From: Alkalicoccus luteus
GTDB lineage: Bacteria; Bacillota; Bacilli; Bacillales; Salisediminibacteriaceae
DNA: 62,668 bases
Direction: 5' to 3'
NCBI RefSeq assembly: GCF_012034335.1
Contig: NZ_JAATHJ010000020.1
Span: forward strand, 1-62,668
In this document: positions 8,549-16,069 of the stretch, piece after piece
How the letters are laid out: each line of letters starts with the position of its first letter
How positions within the stretch are numbered: position 1 is the stretch's first letter
Position numbers and translations under genes: made by a program
The notes under the pieces: generated by a model
Databases searched by the model: none
What the model saw: the letters and a program-made list of their open reading frames with translations, nothing else
Told to the model about the DNA's origin: nothing

Positions 8549-9236
8549 CTGAGTTTAGACAAAGTCGGTTTAGGTGAATCATGTTGCATCTGCCTGTATC
8601 TACGGGCACTCGCTTTCCGGAGGGAACGGGCTCAGCTAATCGCTTCCTCCTGCTGTCGGAAGCGCTGGATCTTCACCTCGTTCTGATCCTCACGGAGTCG
8701 AGGCCCTTCGATGTCGGCAGCTGGCAGTACGGTTCAACTGTGTCGTTACGGTTGGCACGAGCTTATAAGATGCAGATGAACCTTTCGTTATGCGATGTTT
8801 CTACGTGGAACAGCACTGCCTGTACGTTATCGAATTCATCAATAAAGCCAAAAAGCAGTCGCGTCTGCCTATCGTAACGTTATACTTCAATAAGCAGATC
8901 TGTTTTCTCAGACGTGTCCGGCGGGGGAGCAACAAGCAGTCTGAAGATTCAGTGCCGTTCAGATCTGTGAACGGCATGAACGCACGAGTGAAGCCTCATA
9001 GCCGTTCGATCTTGAACGGCATGAAAAGCGCGAGTGGAACCGGACCGGGTCTTAAAGGCTTCTCGCGAGAAGCCTGTGTCCGTGTGAAGCCGCGCCATCC
9101 TACGTGCCTATCTTCCATTCATACAGGATCCCCCTGAGAAATGGCTGAGGACAAGTCCACGGCAGGCTCGGTAAGAAGAGGGGAAAGACAACCAAACGAA
9201 TAAACACGTAAGAAGATTTACTTTGTCAACAGCTAA
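8549..9236. mobile_element. Repeat element copy A (688 bp, terminator-inserted)
   Basis: Non-coding element flanked by a 24-base direct duplication of a terminator hairpin. Left end GACAAAGTCGGTTTAGGTGAAT; the right end read inward on the other strand is GCTGTTGACAAAGTAAATC, giving imperfect terminal inverted repeats. It shares with copies B (33261-33902) and C (45849-46483) the start GCATCTGCCTGTATCT, a central GCCGTTC..GAACGGC hairpin, the perfect palindrome GGCTTCTCGCGAGAAGCC (9057-9074), GTGAAGCCGCG and ACGGCAGGCTCGGTAA. Copy A carries two successive GCCGTTC..GAACGGC units (8954-8976 and 9001-9020), explaining its extra length. No transposase frame survives; I read it as a non-autonomous transposon. 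Confidence 0.8.
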
Positions 9237-9265
9237 AGCTCCGCGGTGCGCCGCGGAGCTTTTTT
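9237..9265 (+). terminator. Right copy of duplicated terminator (element A)
   Basis: Second copy of the 24-base hairpin, followed by TTTTTT, so it retains terminator form. Confidence 0.85.
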
Positions 9266-9328
9266 CGTTTGCGCTGTGATAATTGGCTTGGAGACGGGTA
9301 TAGAGTCGTTGAAGGGAGAGGATTAAAC

Positions 9329-9740
9329 ATGGTTACGATGATACTTGTCGGTCTGACGCTGCTCCTGCTCGGGGCGACACTCGTCAGCTACTTGCGACAT
9401 AAACGTTTTCAGGGAAGCCGCGTTCATATGGGGCTGCTTATTCATATGTTTTTTTGTGCTCACCGCGATTACCATCGGATTTACATTCATTTACTAAATA
9501 CTGAATCTGCAAGGTCCGATCTTGCACGTGAACGACCCGACTGATGATTTCTGGGACCCGTCCTTTATGGACTTGCTGTACTTCAGCGGAGTGACGATTT
9601 TGTCCGTTGGTTACGGTGATTTTGTTCCGATCGGCGCCGCCCGCTTCTTTGCCCTGCTTCAGGCAGCGCTCGGGCTGCTCGTGCCGTCTGCGTTTTTCAT
9701 GACGATGCTCGGGGAAAAGATACAGGAAAAGCATAAGTAA
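9329..9740 (+). pseudogene. Two-helix potassium channel, broken by frameshift and stop
   Basis: The N-terminal part (from ATG 9329, with GGGAGAGG upstream) encodes a membrane helix (MVTMILVGLTLLLLGATLV) and runs to a seven-T tract at 9449-9455. Removing one T continues as a second hydrophobic stretch (VLTAITIGFTFIY), but then meets TAA at 9495. From 9498 the same frame continues with LNLQGPILHVNDP and a pore region containing the selectivity filter SVGYGDFVP, ending at 9740. The two lesions (extra T, TAA) mean no full-length channel can be made by simple translation. An assembly error could explain the homopolymer lesion but less easily the stop. Family: Ion_trans_2 K+ channels. Confidence 0.75.
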
Positions 9741-9753
9741 AGGAGCTAACGCC

Positions 9754-10425
9754 GTGAAACCCCTATTGACGATGCAGTGGGAGCACGTTTTGTTTTTACA
9801 TTGGGAGGCTGACGCAGAGGCCTTCCAGGCGCAGCTCCCGGAAGGAATGGAGCTCGATACGTTCAACGGCCGGGCGGTACTCGGCATTATTCCGTTCTGG
9901 ATGACGGGCATCTCGCTTACCCGTCTGCCAGCTTTGTCCCGCCTGTCTTTTCCGGAACTGAACTTACGAACCTACGTCCGCGTAAACGGTCGGCCCGGCA
10001 TTTATTTTTTCTTTTTAGATGCGAGTCACCCGCTCGCCAATCGGATTGCGAATACATTTTTCCTGCTGCCGTACCGGCCTGCCCGCTTTCACGTAAGCGA
10101 CAAAGGAGCCGTTTCGTTTCAGCACCGGCAGAAGCAGGGGGAAACGTTTCACGTCCGCTACCGTCCGGACAGTCCCGTGTTTGAAGCGGAACACGGCAGC
10201 TTCGCATGGTGGGCAACGGAACGCTATCATTTTTTCACGAAAAAAGCAGGGTCGATCTGGCAGGGAGACATCCAGCACCGTCCGTGGCCGCTTCAGAAGG
10301 CATCAATGACGATACTCGATAATACGATTTCATCGCGGAATATGCAGCCTGGCCGTATGCTGGATCCACTCTACAGCAGAAAGCTCGCCGTTACCGCGGC
10401 AGGAATAAAGCGGGTTCAGCTCTAA
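9754..10425 (+). CDS. DUF2071 (YqjF-like) protein
   Basis: 223 residues, GTG start with AAAGGAG 9 bases upstream, only 13 bases after the broken channel gene. The profile (WEHVLFLHWEADAEAFQAQLPEGMELDTFNGRAVLGIIPF, then NLRTYVRVNGRPGIYFFFLD and FAWWATERYHFF) is typical of the DUF2071/YqjF family, which adopts an acetoacetate-decarboxylase-like fold. The biochemical function is unknown. No membrane segment or signal is seen. Confidence 0.85.
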   Translation: MKPLLTMQWEHVLFLHWEADAEAFQAQLPEGMELDTFNGRAVLGIIPFWMTGISLTRLPALSRLSFPELNLRTYVRVNGRPGIYFFFLDASHPLANRIANTFFLLPYRPARFHVSDKGAVSFQHRQKQGETFHVRYRPDSPVFEAEHGSFAWWATERYHFFTKKAGSIWQGDIQHRPWPLQKASMTILDNTISSRNMQPGRMLDPLYSRKLAVTAAGIKRVQL

Positions 10426-10447
10426 CGGCTGACCCGCTCTTTTTTTT
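10409..10447 (+). terminator. Intrinsic terminator of the DUF2071 gene
   Basis: Stem AGCGGGTTCAGC / GCTGACCCGCT followed by a T8 run. It overlaps the last codons of both convergent genes (DUF2071 ends 10425, photolyase ends 10422). Confidence 0.85.
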
Positions 10448-11885
10448 GGCTCCGTGCCTGATGAAAAGCCTGCTTTCGCTCCTCAAGCGACGCATCCAGG
10501 TCGACGATCGGAAACGGATATGTCTGTCCGAGCTCGACCGCGGCTTCCTTCAATCCTCTTTCATCGAGCTTAAACGGTTCGTAAATGTATTTATTCGGGA
10601 CATAGTTGAGCTCCGGCAGAAAGAAGCGGACGAAGTCACCTTTTGAATCGTAGCGTTTGCCTTGATTGACGACGTGAAACGCGCGAAATTCCTTTGCATC
10701 CGATCCGACACCGGCGACATACTGCCAGTTGCCGTAGTTGCTTGCGACATCGTGATCGAGCAGGTGCGCTTCAAACCAGGCAGCACCCCAGCGCCAGTCG
10801 ATGCCGAGGTTTTTCGTGAGAAAGCTCGCCGTATTCTGACGGCCCCGGTTGGACATAAAGCCGCACTCCTTTAACTGACGCATCGACGCGTCGATCAGCG
10901 GATAGCCGGTCATCCCGTCACACCAAGCCTGAAACAGCTCTTTATCGAGCTTCCATTCAATCGGCAGCTGCTGAAGCCCTTCTGCCAGAAACATATCTCT
11001 GCCCTTTTTTCGCATGAGCAGATGAAAAAAGTCCCGCCACAGCAGCTCGAAAAAGAGCCAGTAGGTCGAGTCGTTAGCGTGTACTTCCTCCTCAAACCGC
11101 TTCAGCTCCCAATAGACTCTACGCGGGGAAAGTGAGCCGGAAGCAAGCCACGGTGAAAGCTTCGAGCTGTCGTTAAAAACGAGCATGCCATTGCGTCGTT
11201 CCTTATAATCGAGAATATCGCGCGATTCGAATAAATAAGCCTGCAGCCGGCGCAGCCCTTCCTGCTCGCCGCCGTTGACGAACGTCTGCACATCGAGGCT
11301 GCGGAACGCTTCCATCAGTTTTTCGCCCGATGCGGCGTGCTCTTCCAGATAAAGGGGCTGCTGTTCCTTTGGCGCCGCGGCCTCCTCGCGCGGGAGAATG
11401 TCCTGCTTCTCCACTTTTTTGCGGAAGCCGGAAAAGCCTTTCGGCAGCTCGGAAATGGCAAACGGCAGATCCTCTGTATGCAGCAGCGTATCGCCCTCGT
11501 ACCAGATGACGGGAATGCCGGCTTGTTCCGCTGCTTCCGCCACCGCCTTTTCGTCCACCTGTTCCTCTGTTCCCGGGTATGTGTAAGCGTGGATCCGCGT
11601 AACGTGAAAGCGGTCAATCCAGTCTGCCGCCTCCTGGCCGGCCTCTCCTTCAGCAAGCATAAGCGGTACGCCGATTTGGGACAGCTGCTGGTGAATCTCC
11701 AGCAGAGACTCGATTAAAAATTTATGCCGTTTCGTATCTTCACGCGCGAACCCTGCTTCCGTCAGCTCCTGACGCCGCCGATTAAATAGATAGCCTGCCA
11801 TTACCGGGGTATCGGTTTCGAGCGCCTCTGAGAGCGGAGCGTGATCATGTACGCGCAAATCGCTGCGCAGCCAAACCAGTTCCAT
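10422..11885 (-). CDS. DASH-type cryptochrome/photolyase
   Basis: 487 residues. N-terminal photolyase alpha/beta domain begins WLRSDLRVHDHAPL (antenna cofactor domain, about 1-130), then a linker and the helical FAD domain (about 200-470). DASH-class landmarks: GGEQEGLRRLQAYLF, YKERRNGM, SSKLSPWLASGSLSPR, NDSTYWLFFELLWRDFF, GYPLIDASMRQL, SNRGRQNTASFL, DHDVASNYGNWQYVAGVGSD. These enzymes repair cyclobutane dimers, in DASH members mostly in single-stranded DNA, using blue light. It is convergent with the DUF2071 gene and divergent from the amidase gene. Confidence 0.9.
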   Translation of the reverse strand: MELVWLRSDLRVHDHAPLSEALETDTPVMAGYLFNRRRQELTEAGFAREDTKRHKFLIESLLEIHQQLSQIGVPLMLAEGEAGQEAADWIDRFHVTRIHAYTYPGTEEQVDEKAVAEAAEQAGIPVIWYEGDTLLHTEDLPFAISELPKGFSGFRKKVEKQDILPREEAAAPKEQQPLYLEEHAASGEKLMEAFRSLDVQTFVNGGEQEGLRRLQAYLFESRDILDYKERRNGMLVFNDSSKLSPWLASGSLSPRRVYWELKRFEEEVHANDSTYWLFFELLWRDFFHLLMRKKGRDMFLAEGLQQLPIEWKLDKELFQAWCDGMTGYPLIDASMRQLKECGFMSNRGRQNTASFLTKNLGIDWRWGAAWFEAHLLDHDVASNYGNWQYVAGVGSDAKEFRAFHVVNQGKRYDSKGDFVRFFLPELNYVPNKYIYEPFKLDERGLKEAAVELGQTYPFPIVDLDASLEERKQAFHQARSQKKERVSR

Positions 11886-12006
11886 GCCTTTTCACCTCGC
11901 TTCTGTTACGTGCTCTATTCCCCGCTGTGCCGGGAAAGAAACAAGCAGTCTTGGATTATGTATAATGGAGACAGGGAAAAAGAAGCAGGACAGAGGAGGA
12001 TGAGAC

Positions 12007-12804
12007 ATGAAAATCAAAACAGCACTCGTACAAATGGACGTCGTCTTCGGTGATCCCGGGGCGAACCGGCGGAAGGTCAAACAAGCGGTGGAAGACGCCG
12101 TCGCAGAAAAAGCTGACGTGATCGTCCTGCCGGAGATGTGGACGACCGGCTATGACTTTGATTTCATTAAAGAAGAGCTCGAGGACGAAGCTTCGGACAC
12201 AATTTTATTTTTACAGGAACTTGCCCGCGGCCATCGTGTGAACCTGATTGCAGGCTCTGTGGCGAAAAAAACGGAAGACGGTACGTTCAATACGCTGCTC
12301 GTGTTTAACCGCCACGGCGGTCTCCGCAAGGAATACAGCAAAGCGCATCTGTTCCGGCTTATGAATGAGGAAAAGCACCTGACGCAGGGAGACGAGGGCG
12401 GTATGTTTAAGCTGGAGCACGGCTATGCGGCCGGGTTTATCTGTTACGACATCCGCTTTCCGGAATGGATGCGCACGCACATGCTGCATCCGAAGTTTAC
12501 ACCGGACGTGTTTTACGTCGTCGCCGAATGGCCGAAAGCGCGGATTGAGCAGTGGCGTGCACTGCTGATTGCCCGCGCGATTGAAAACCAGGTCTTTGTC
12601 GTCGCCTGCAACCGCACCGGTTCGGATCCAAACAATGCGTTCGGCGGCCATTCCCTCGTGATCAGCCCGCTCGGTGAAGTACTCGCTGAAACCGGCGAAG
12701 AGGAAACGACGCTTTACGCGGAGTTTGATACCGAAGACGTGCAGGAGATCCGCGAAAACATTCCCGTCTTTCAGGACAGACGAACGGATTTATACCGCCA
12801 ATAG
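12007..12804 (+). CDS. Carbon-nitrogen hydrolase, omega-amidase (MtnU/NIT2-like)
   Basis: 265 residues, single nitrilase-superfamily domain. The catalytic set is present: Glu43 (LPEMW), Lys112 (SKAHLF) and Cys146 (ICYDIRFPE). The sequence is closest in style to B. subtilis MtnU and to omega-amidases, which hydrolyse 2-oxoglutaramate or 2-oxosuccinamate left by transamination. No other methionine-salvage gene is nearby, so pathway assignment is inference. Start ATG with AGGAGG 7 bases upstream. Confidence 0.85.
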   Translation: MKIKTALVQMDVVFGDPGANRRKVKQAVEDAVAEKADVIVLPEMWTTGYDFDFIKEELEDEASDTILFLQELARGHRVNLIAGSVAKKTEDGTFNTLLVFNRHGGLRKEYSKAHLFRLMNEEKHLTQGDEGGMFKLEHGYAAGFICYDIRFPEWMRTHMLHPKFTPDVFYVVAEWPKARIEQWRALLIARAIENQVFVVACNRTGSDPNNAFGGHSLVISPLGEVLAETGEEETTLYAEFDTEDVQEIRENIPVFQDRRTDLYRQ

Positions 12805-12805
12805 G

Positions 12806-12845
12806 AAAAACACCACCGGCGCATCAGGCTTCCGGTGGTGTTTTC
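12806..12845 (+). terminator. Intrinsic terminator of the omega-amidase gene
   Basis: Stem CACCACCGG / CCGGTGGTG with flanking A and T runs; it can also serve the convergent TSUP gene. Confidence 0.9.
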
Positions 12846-12857
12846 GTTTCGGACAGA

Positions 12858-13595
12858 TTACTGGAAAAAGATCAGGTTAACCGCGGCGAGCGCAACGGTG
12901 ATCCCTGCAATGCGGCGCATATTATCCTGCGACAGCTTCTTGAAGCAGGCGACGCCGAGCCTAGTGCCGACGAGCACCGTCAGCAGTCCGACTGCGAAAT
13001 AAAATGGAAATTCGGAGGAGAAATCTCCGTTAAACGCATGCAGCAGCACCGTCGTTAAATTGGTCACGAAAAACGTGACCTGCAGGTTGGCGCTGTAGCG
13101 GTATTTGCTGTCTGCGAACAGCAGCATCATGACGACGACGAAAAATGGGCCTCCGACGGCATAAATGCCGCCGACAAATCCGCCGAGAAAGCCAAATACG
13201 ACCGGAATCCAGATCGTTTCCTTTGGAAGCATCTGCGCATATTTACTCCCGAAAAATAAGTAGGCCGTTACGAGCAAAAGAAACAAGCCGAGTATGTCGC
13301 GCATGACGTCAAGCTCTCCGTACGCGGAGAGAACGAGAAATCCGCCAAAGCGGCCGACGAATGCTGCTGATAGAATGACGAGCAGCGAGCGCCAGACGAT
13401 ATGCCGGCGCAGTTGCCAGGCGATGCTTGTACACACCACAAGTGCAAGAGAAACGACGAGCAGCGTGCTGTCCTTAACGGTAAAAATAAGCGGCATGAAG
13501 CTCATCGCAATCAGGCCAAATCCGAAGCCGCTTACCCCCTGGACAAAGCTTCCTGCCAGTAGAATAATGGTAATCAGTAACAGTTCGATCCACAT
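12858..13595 (-). CDS. TSUP (TauE/SafE) family membrane transporter
   Basis: 245 residues with about eight hydrophobic segments. The duplicated half-motifs of TauE/SafE proteins are visible: GSFVQGVSGFGFGLIA in the first half and GFLGGFVGGIYAVGGPFFVV in the second. Family members export or import sulfite, sulfoacetate or related organic acids. Substrate cannot be deduced. The 51 bases upstream separate it from the divergent AEC transporter gene. Confidence 0.9.
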   Translation of the reverse strand: MWIELLLITIILLAGSFVQGVSGFGFGLIAMSFMPLIFTVKDSTLLVVSLALVVCTSIAWQLRRHIVWRSLLVILSAAFVGRFGGFLVLSAYGELDVMRDILGLFLLLVTAYLFFGSKYAQMLPKETIWIPVVFGFLGGFVGGIYAVGGPFFVVVMMLLFADSKYRYSANLQVTFFVTNLTTVLLHAFNGDFSSEFPFYFAVGLLTVLVGTRLGVACFKKLSQDNMRRIAGITVALAAVNLIFFQ

Positions 13596-13646
13596 ACATA
13601 AAACCTTGCTTTCTATTTATCATTTTCAGCCGCTGAGGAGGACTTT

Positions 13647-14582
13647 ATGGACGTCATCACCGTCGCGACCGCCATCTCTGTGATGGGCATTATTATTGGA
13701 ATAGGCGTGCTGCTTTCCTCCAGAATGGAAATCGGCACGCAGGCAAAACAGGTTCTCGTCATCACCGTGCTGAACGTCGCGGTCCCATCCGTCATTTTAA
13801 ACGGTGTATTCAACACTGATGTGTCCGATGACCTGCTCCGCCAGGTAGGGATCATATTCGGTCTTTCCGTCGGGCTGCATCTTGCTGCCGTCGTACTCGC
13901 TCTCGGCATGGCGAGACTGCTCGGCTTTACAAGCACAAAAGCGCGGCAGCTGACCGTGCTTGCCGCACTCGGCAATACCGGGTTTATCGGCATCCCGCTT
14001 TGCGCAACAATCTTCGGTCCGGTCGGCGGCCTGCTCGCAGCTGTCGTCGACGCGGGACTCGACTTTGTCGTTTTTACCGTCGCGATCTATCTGCTGCAGG
14101 CTGGCAGCAGCTTTCGTCTGCGTCAGCTGAAGTCGCTCTTGAACCTGCCGCTTGCCGCCGTCATTGTCGGAATCAGCTCGGCCTTTATCGGCTTTGAACC
14201 GCCTGCCGTCGTACGCCAGCTGGTTGAGCTGCTTTCCGGACTCGCGGCGCCGCTTGCTATGCTCTATATCGGCATTCTGCTGCAGCAGCTGCTTGCTAGA
14301 ACCGGGTTCCGGATCGAAGCAGCCGTCTTCTTCCCGCTCGTCTTCCGGCTGCTTCTGTTTCCAGGGCTCATGCTGCTCCTGCTCGCTGCGCTTCCACTGG
14401 CCGAGCTCACGCGCAACGTGCTGATCATTTCGTTAAGCATGCCGACCTTTATGCTCGCGGCAATCCTCTTTTCCCGCTACACCGATCAGGAGGATACGGC
14501 GGTCATGACGATCTCGTTTTCCACGATTTTATCCCTTGCGACGATTCCGCTTATCACGTATGTGAGTCTGTTGCTTTTTTAG
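13647..14582 (+). CDS. AEC-family (auxin efflux carrier-like) transporter
   Basis: 311 residues, about ten membrane helices. Features of the family: early NVAVPSVILNGVF, ALGNTGFIGIPLC after helix 3-4, and a C-terminal bundle with MPTFMLAAILFSRY. AEC proteins in bacteria export malate, malonate or similar carboxylates. Start ATG with GAGGAGG 7 bases upstream. Its last 29 bases overlap the 3' end of the convergent DUF418 gene. Confidence 0.9.
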   Translation: MDVITVATAISVMGIIIGIGVLLSSRMEIGTQAKQVLVITVLNVAVPSVILNGVFNTDVSDDLLRQVGIIFGLSVGLHLAAVVLALGMARLLGFTSTKARQLTVLAALGNTGFIGIPLCATIFGPVGGLLAAVVDAGLDFVVFTVAIYLLQAGSSFRLRQLKSLLNLPLAAVIVGISSAFIGFEPPAVVRQLVELLSGLAAPLAMLYIGILLQQLLARTGFRIEAAVFFPLVFRLLLFPGLMLLLLAALPLAELTRNVLIISLSMPTFMLAAILFSRYTDQEDTAVMTISFSTILSLATIPLITYVSLLLF

Positions 14583-15768
14583 AGCTGCCGGCATACGTCA
14601 GCTTACGCCAGAGCGCCTCCATTGGGCCATACTGCCAGCGCCTCAGAATGATCGGACTCCACCAGAGCTGGAGGGCGACCACGGCGATCACGACGATGAC
14701 GTTGCCTGTGACAGTCAGCGTATTGAACAGGCCGCTGACGTGAATGAAGAGGACGATCAATACCGTATGGCTCAAATAGTTCGTCAGCGCCATGCGCCCC
14801 ATCGCACCGAACCGGTTCAGCAGCGGCCCAGCGCCGCGGGACGTGACGTACAACGTAATCGCGCTGATGTAGACGAGCGCAAGCGGCAGAGAGCCGATCC
14901 GGAGCAGCAGGTCATACTGATAAATGACTCCCGGATCCGTAAAGAACGTATCGGATAAACGCATCGGAATCATCAGCGCAAGAAACGGCACCGCGGCGAT
15001 CAGTCCGCCGATGAGCATTCGCTTAAACACGATCCGCTTTTCAGCAGCACGCTGAAACCACTCTTTTTTTGCTGCATAAAACCCGAATAAAAACAGGCCG
15101 AGCACGTAGGGAATCAACAAAGGGATCTGCCCAAGCACAAGCAGCACTTCTTCCTGAAACCGGAACTGCCAGTACGCCGCGCTAAAAAACGGCACTTCAT
15201 AGGCAGCTTCTGCTTCGTCCAACACGTTGTAGCCGGTTGCCTGCATCGCTTTCATGAACGAGTCCGGAATGAGCAGCTGCGTTGAGTAAAATAAGAAAAA
15301 TACCCCGAGCAGCACCAGGCTCCAGACGAGCAGAAACTTCTCTCTCACTTTATAAAACAGCAGCAGGAAAAATCCGCCGACAGCGTAGTAAAGCAAAATG
15401 TCCCCGACCCAGAAGACGATCAGGTGCAGCAGGCCGAACACACCGAGTGCCAGCAGCCGCTTGACGAACAAGCGCCGCTCCGGCCACCCCTTCGCTTCTG
15501 CTCGCGTCATAAATAAGTAAAAACCGATCCCGAATAAAATCGAGAACGTCGAAATAAATGATCCTTCAATGAAAAATTCAATCAGTGCCGCCAGAATGTT
15601 ATCGAACGCCGTTTCCGGCTGCGCCTGAATTCCGTACGCCTCTTTGAAAAAATCAAGAGACGTCATAATATGTACGTTAATCAGCAAGATCCCCATCAGC
15701 GCAATCCCGCGGATGATGTCGAGCGTCTCCACCCGCTCGTGTTGTTCGACTCCACGCATGCCTCCCAC
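14554..15768 (-). CDS. DUF418 membrane protein (YeiB-like)
   Basis: 404 residues with about ten membrane helices. N-terminal RVETLDIIRGIALMGILLINVH and C-terminal GRMALTNYLSHTV plus LWWSPIILRRWQYGPMEALWRKLTY are the signatures of the DUF418/YeiB family, relatives of heparan-N-acetyltransferase-like acyltransferases. Function unknown. The start may be the GTG at 15768 or the ATG nine bases downstream; GGGAGG lies between and does not decide it. Confidence 0.85.
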   Translation of the reverse strand: MGGMRGVEQHERVETLDIIRGIALMGILLINVHIMTSLDFFKEAYGIQAQPETAFDNILAALIEFFIEGSFISTFSILFGIGFYLFMTRAEAKGWPERRLFVKRLLALGVFGLLHLIVFWVGDILLYYAVGGFFLLLFYKVREKFLLVWSLVLLGVFFLFYSTQLLIPDSFMKAMQATGYNVLDEAEAAYEVPFFSAAYWQFRFQEEVLLVLGQIPLLIPYVLGLFLFGFYAAKKEWFQRAAEKRIVFKRMLIGGLIAAVPFLALMIPMRLSDTFFTDPGVIYQYDLLLRIGSLPLALVYISAITLYVTSRGAGPLLNRFGAMGRMALTNYLSHTVLIVLFIHVSGLFNTLTVTGNVIVVIAVVALQLWWSPIILRRWQYGPMEALWRKLTYAGSSKKATDSHT

Positions 15769-16028
15769 ACCCCTTTTCTGTACGTTCCACGTTCTACTAT
15801 ACTATGTTTCCCCGCCGCTTGGAAAATTTCTCATCGATCGGCAGCGTTTCGGGCCGCTGTACCGAAACGCTTCCTTCTGCAAGGATCAGACCGGGTGCCT
15901 GCCCGGTTTCCTTATCAAGCAGTTGGATGATTGGTCCGGATGTTCCTTTTGATCGGCGTTACGTTGCGTCAGTTACGTTGCCTCCCTGTTACGTTACTTT
16001 GCAAGCTTGCCGCCGCACCCGAATCCCG
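15769..16028. other. Intergenic region with hairpins and decamer trio
   Basis: Non-coding. It contains a hairpin AGCGTTTCGG / CCGAAACGCT (about 15843-15871), a second ACCGGG / CCCGGT (about 15890-15910), and three GTTACGTTRC decamers at 15958-15997. No gene found on either strand. Confidence 0.5.
15958..15997 (+). repeat. Three direct GTTACGTTRC decamers
   Basis: GTTACGTTGC at 15958-15967 and 15972-15981, GTTACGTTAC at 15988-15997 (start-to-start 14 and 16 bases). They share the degenerate form GTTAMGTTRC with the seven-copy array on the minus strand at 56158-56331 and with one copy at 48238-48247. Confidence 0.75.
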
Positions 16029-16061
16029 AAAAAACACGCTGCGGAGGAGATCCGCAGCGTG
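16029..16061 (-). terminator. Intrinsic terminator of the secreted nuclease gene
   Basis: Perfect 11-bp stem (CACGCTGCGGA / TCCGCAGCGTG) with a T run on the minus strand, 8 bases past the stop. Confidence 0.9.
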
Positions 16062-16069
16062 CTTCCCTC

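Noticed and set aside
8549-9236. Group IIC intron behind a terminator
   Set aside because: Group IIC introns insert after terminators but do not duplicate them, end in domain V/VI structures and are larger; here there are inverted ends and a duplicated target.
15958-15997. Decamer trio as a Pho box
   Set aside because: Pho boxes are TTAACA-like hexamers with 11-base period; here the unit is a 10-mer with 14- and 16-base steps and lies at the 3' side of both flanking genes.
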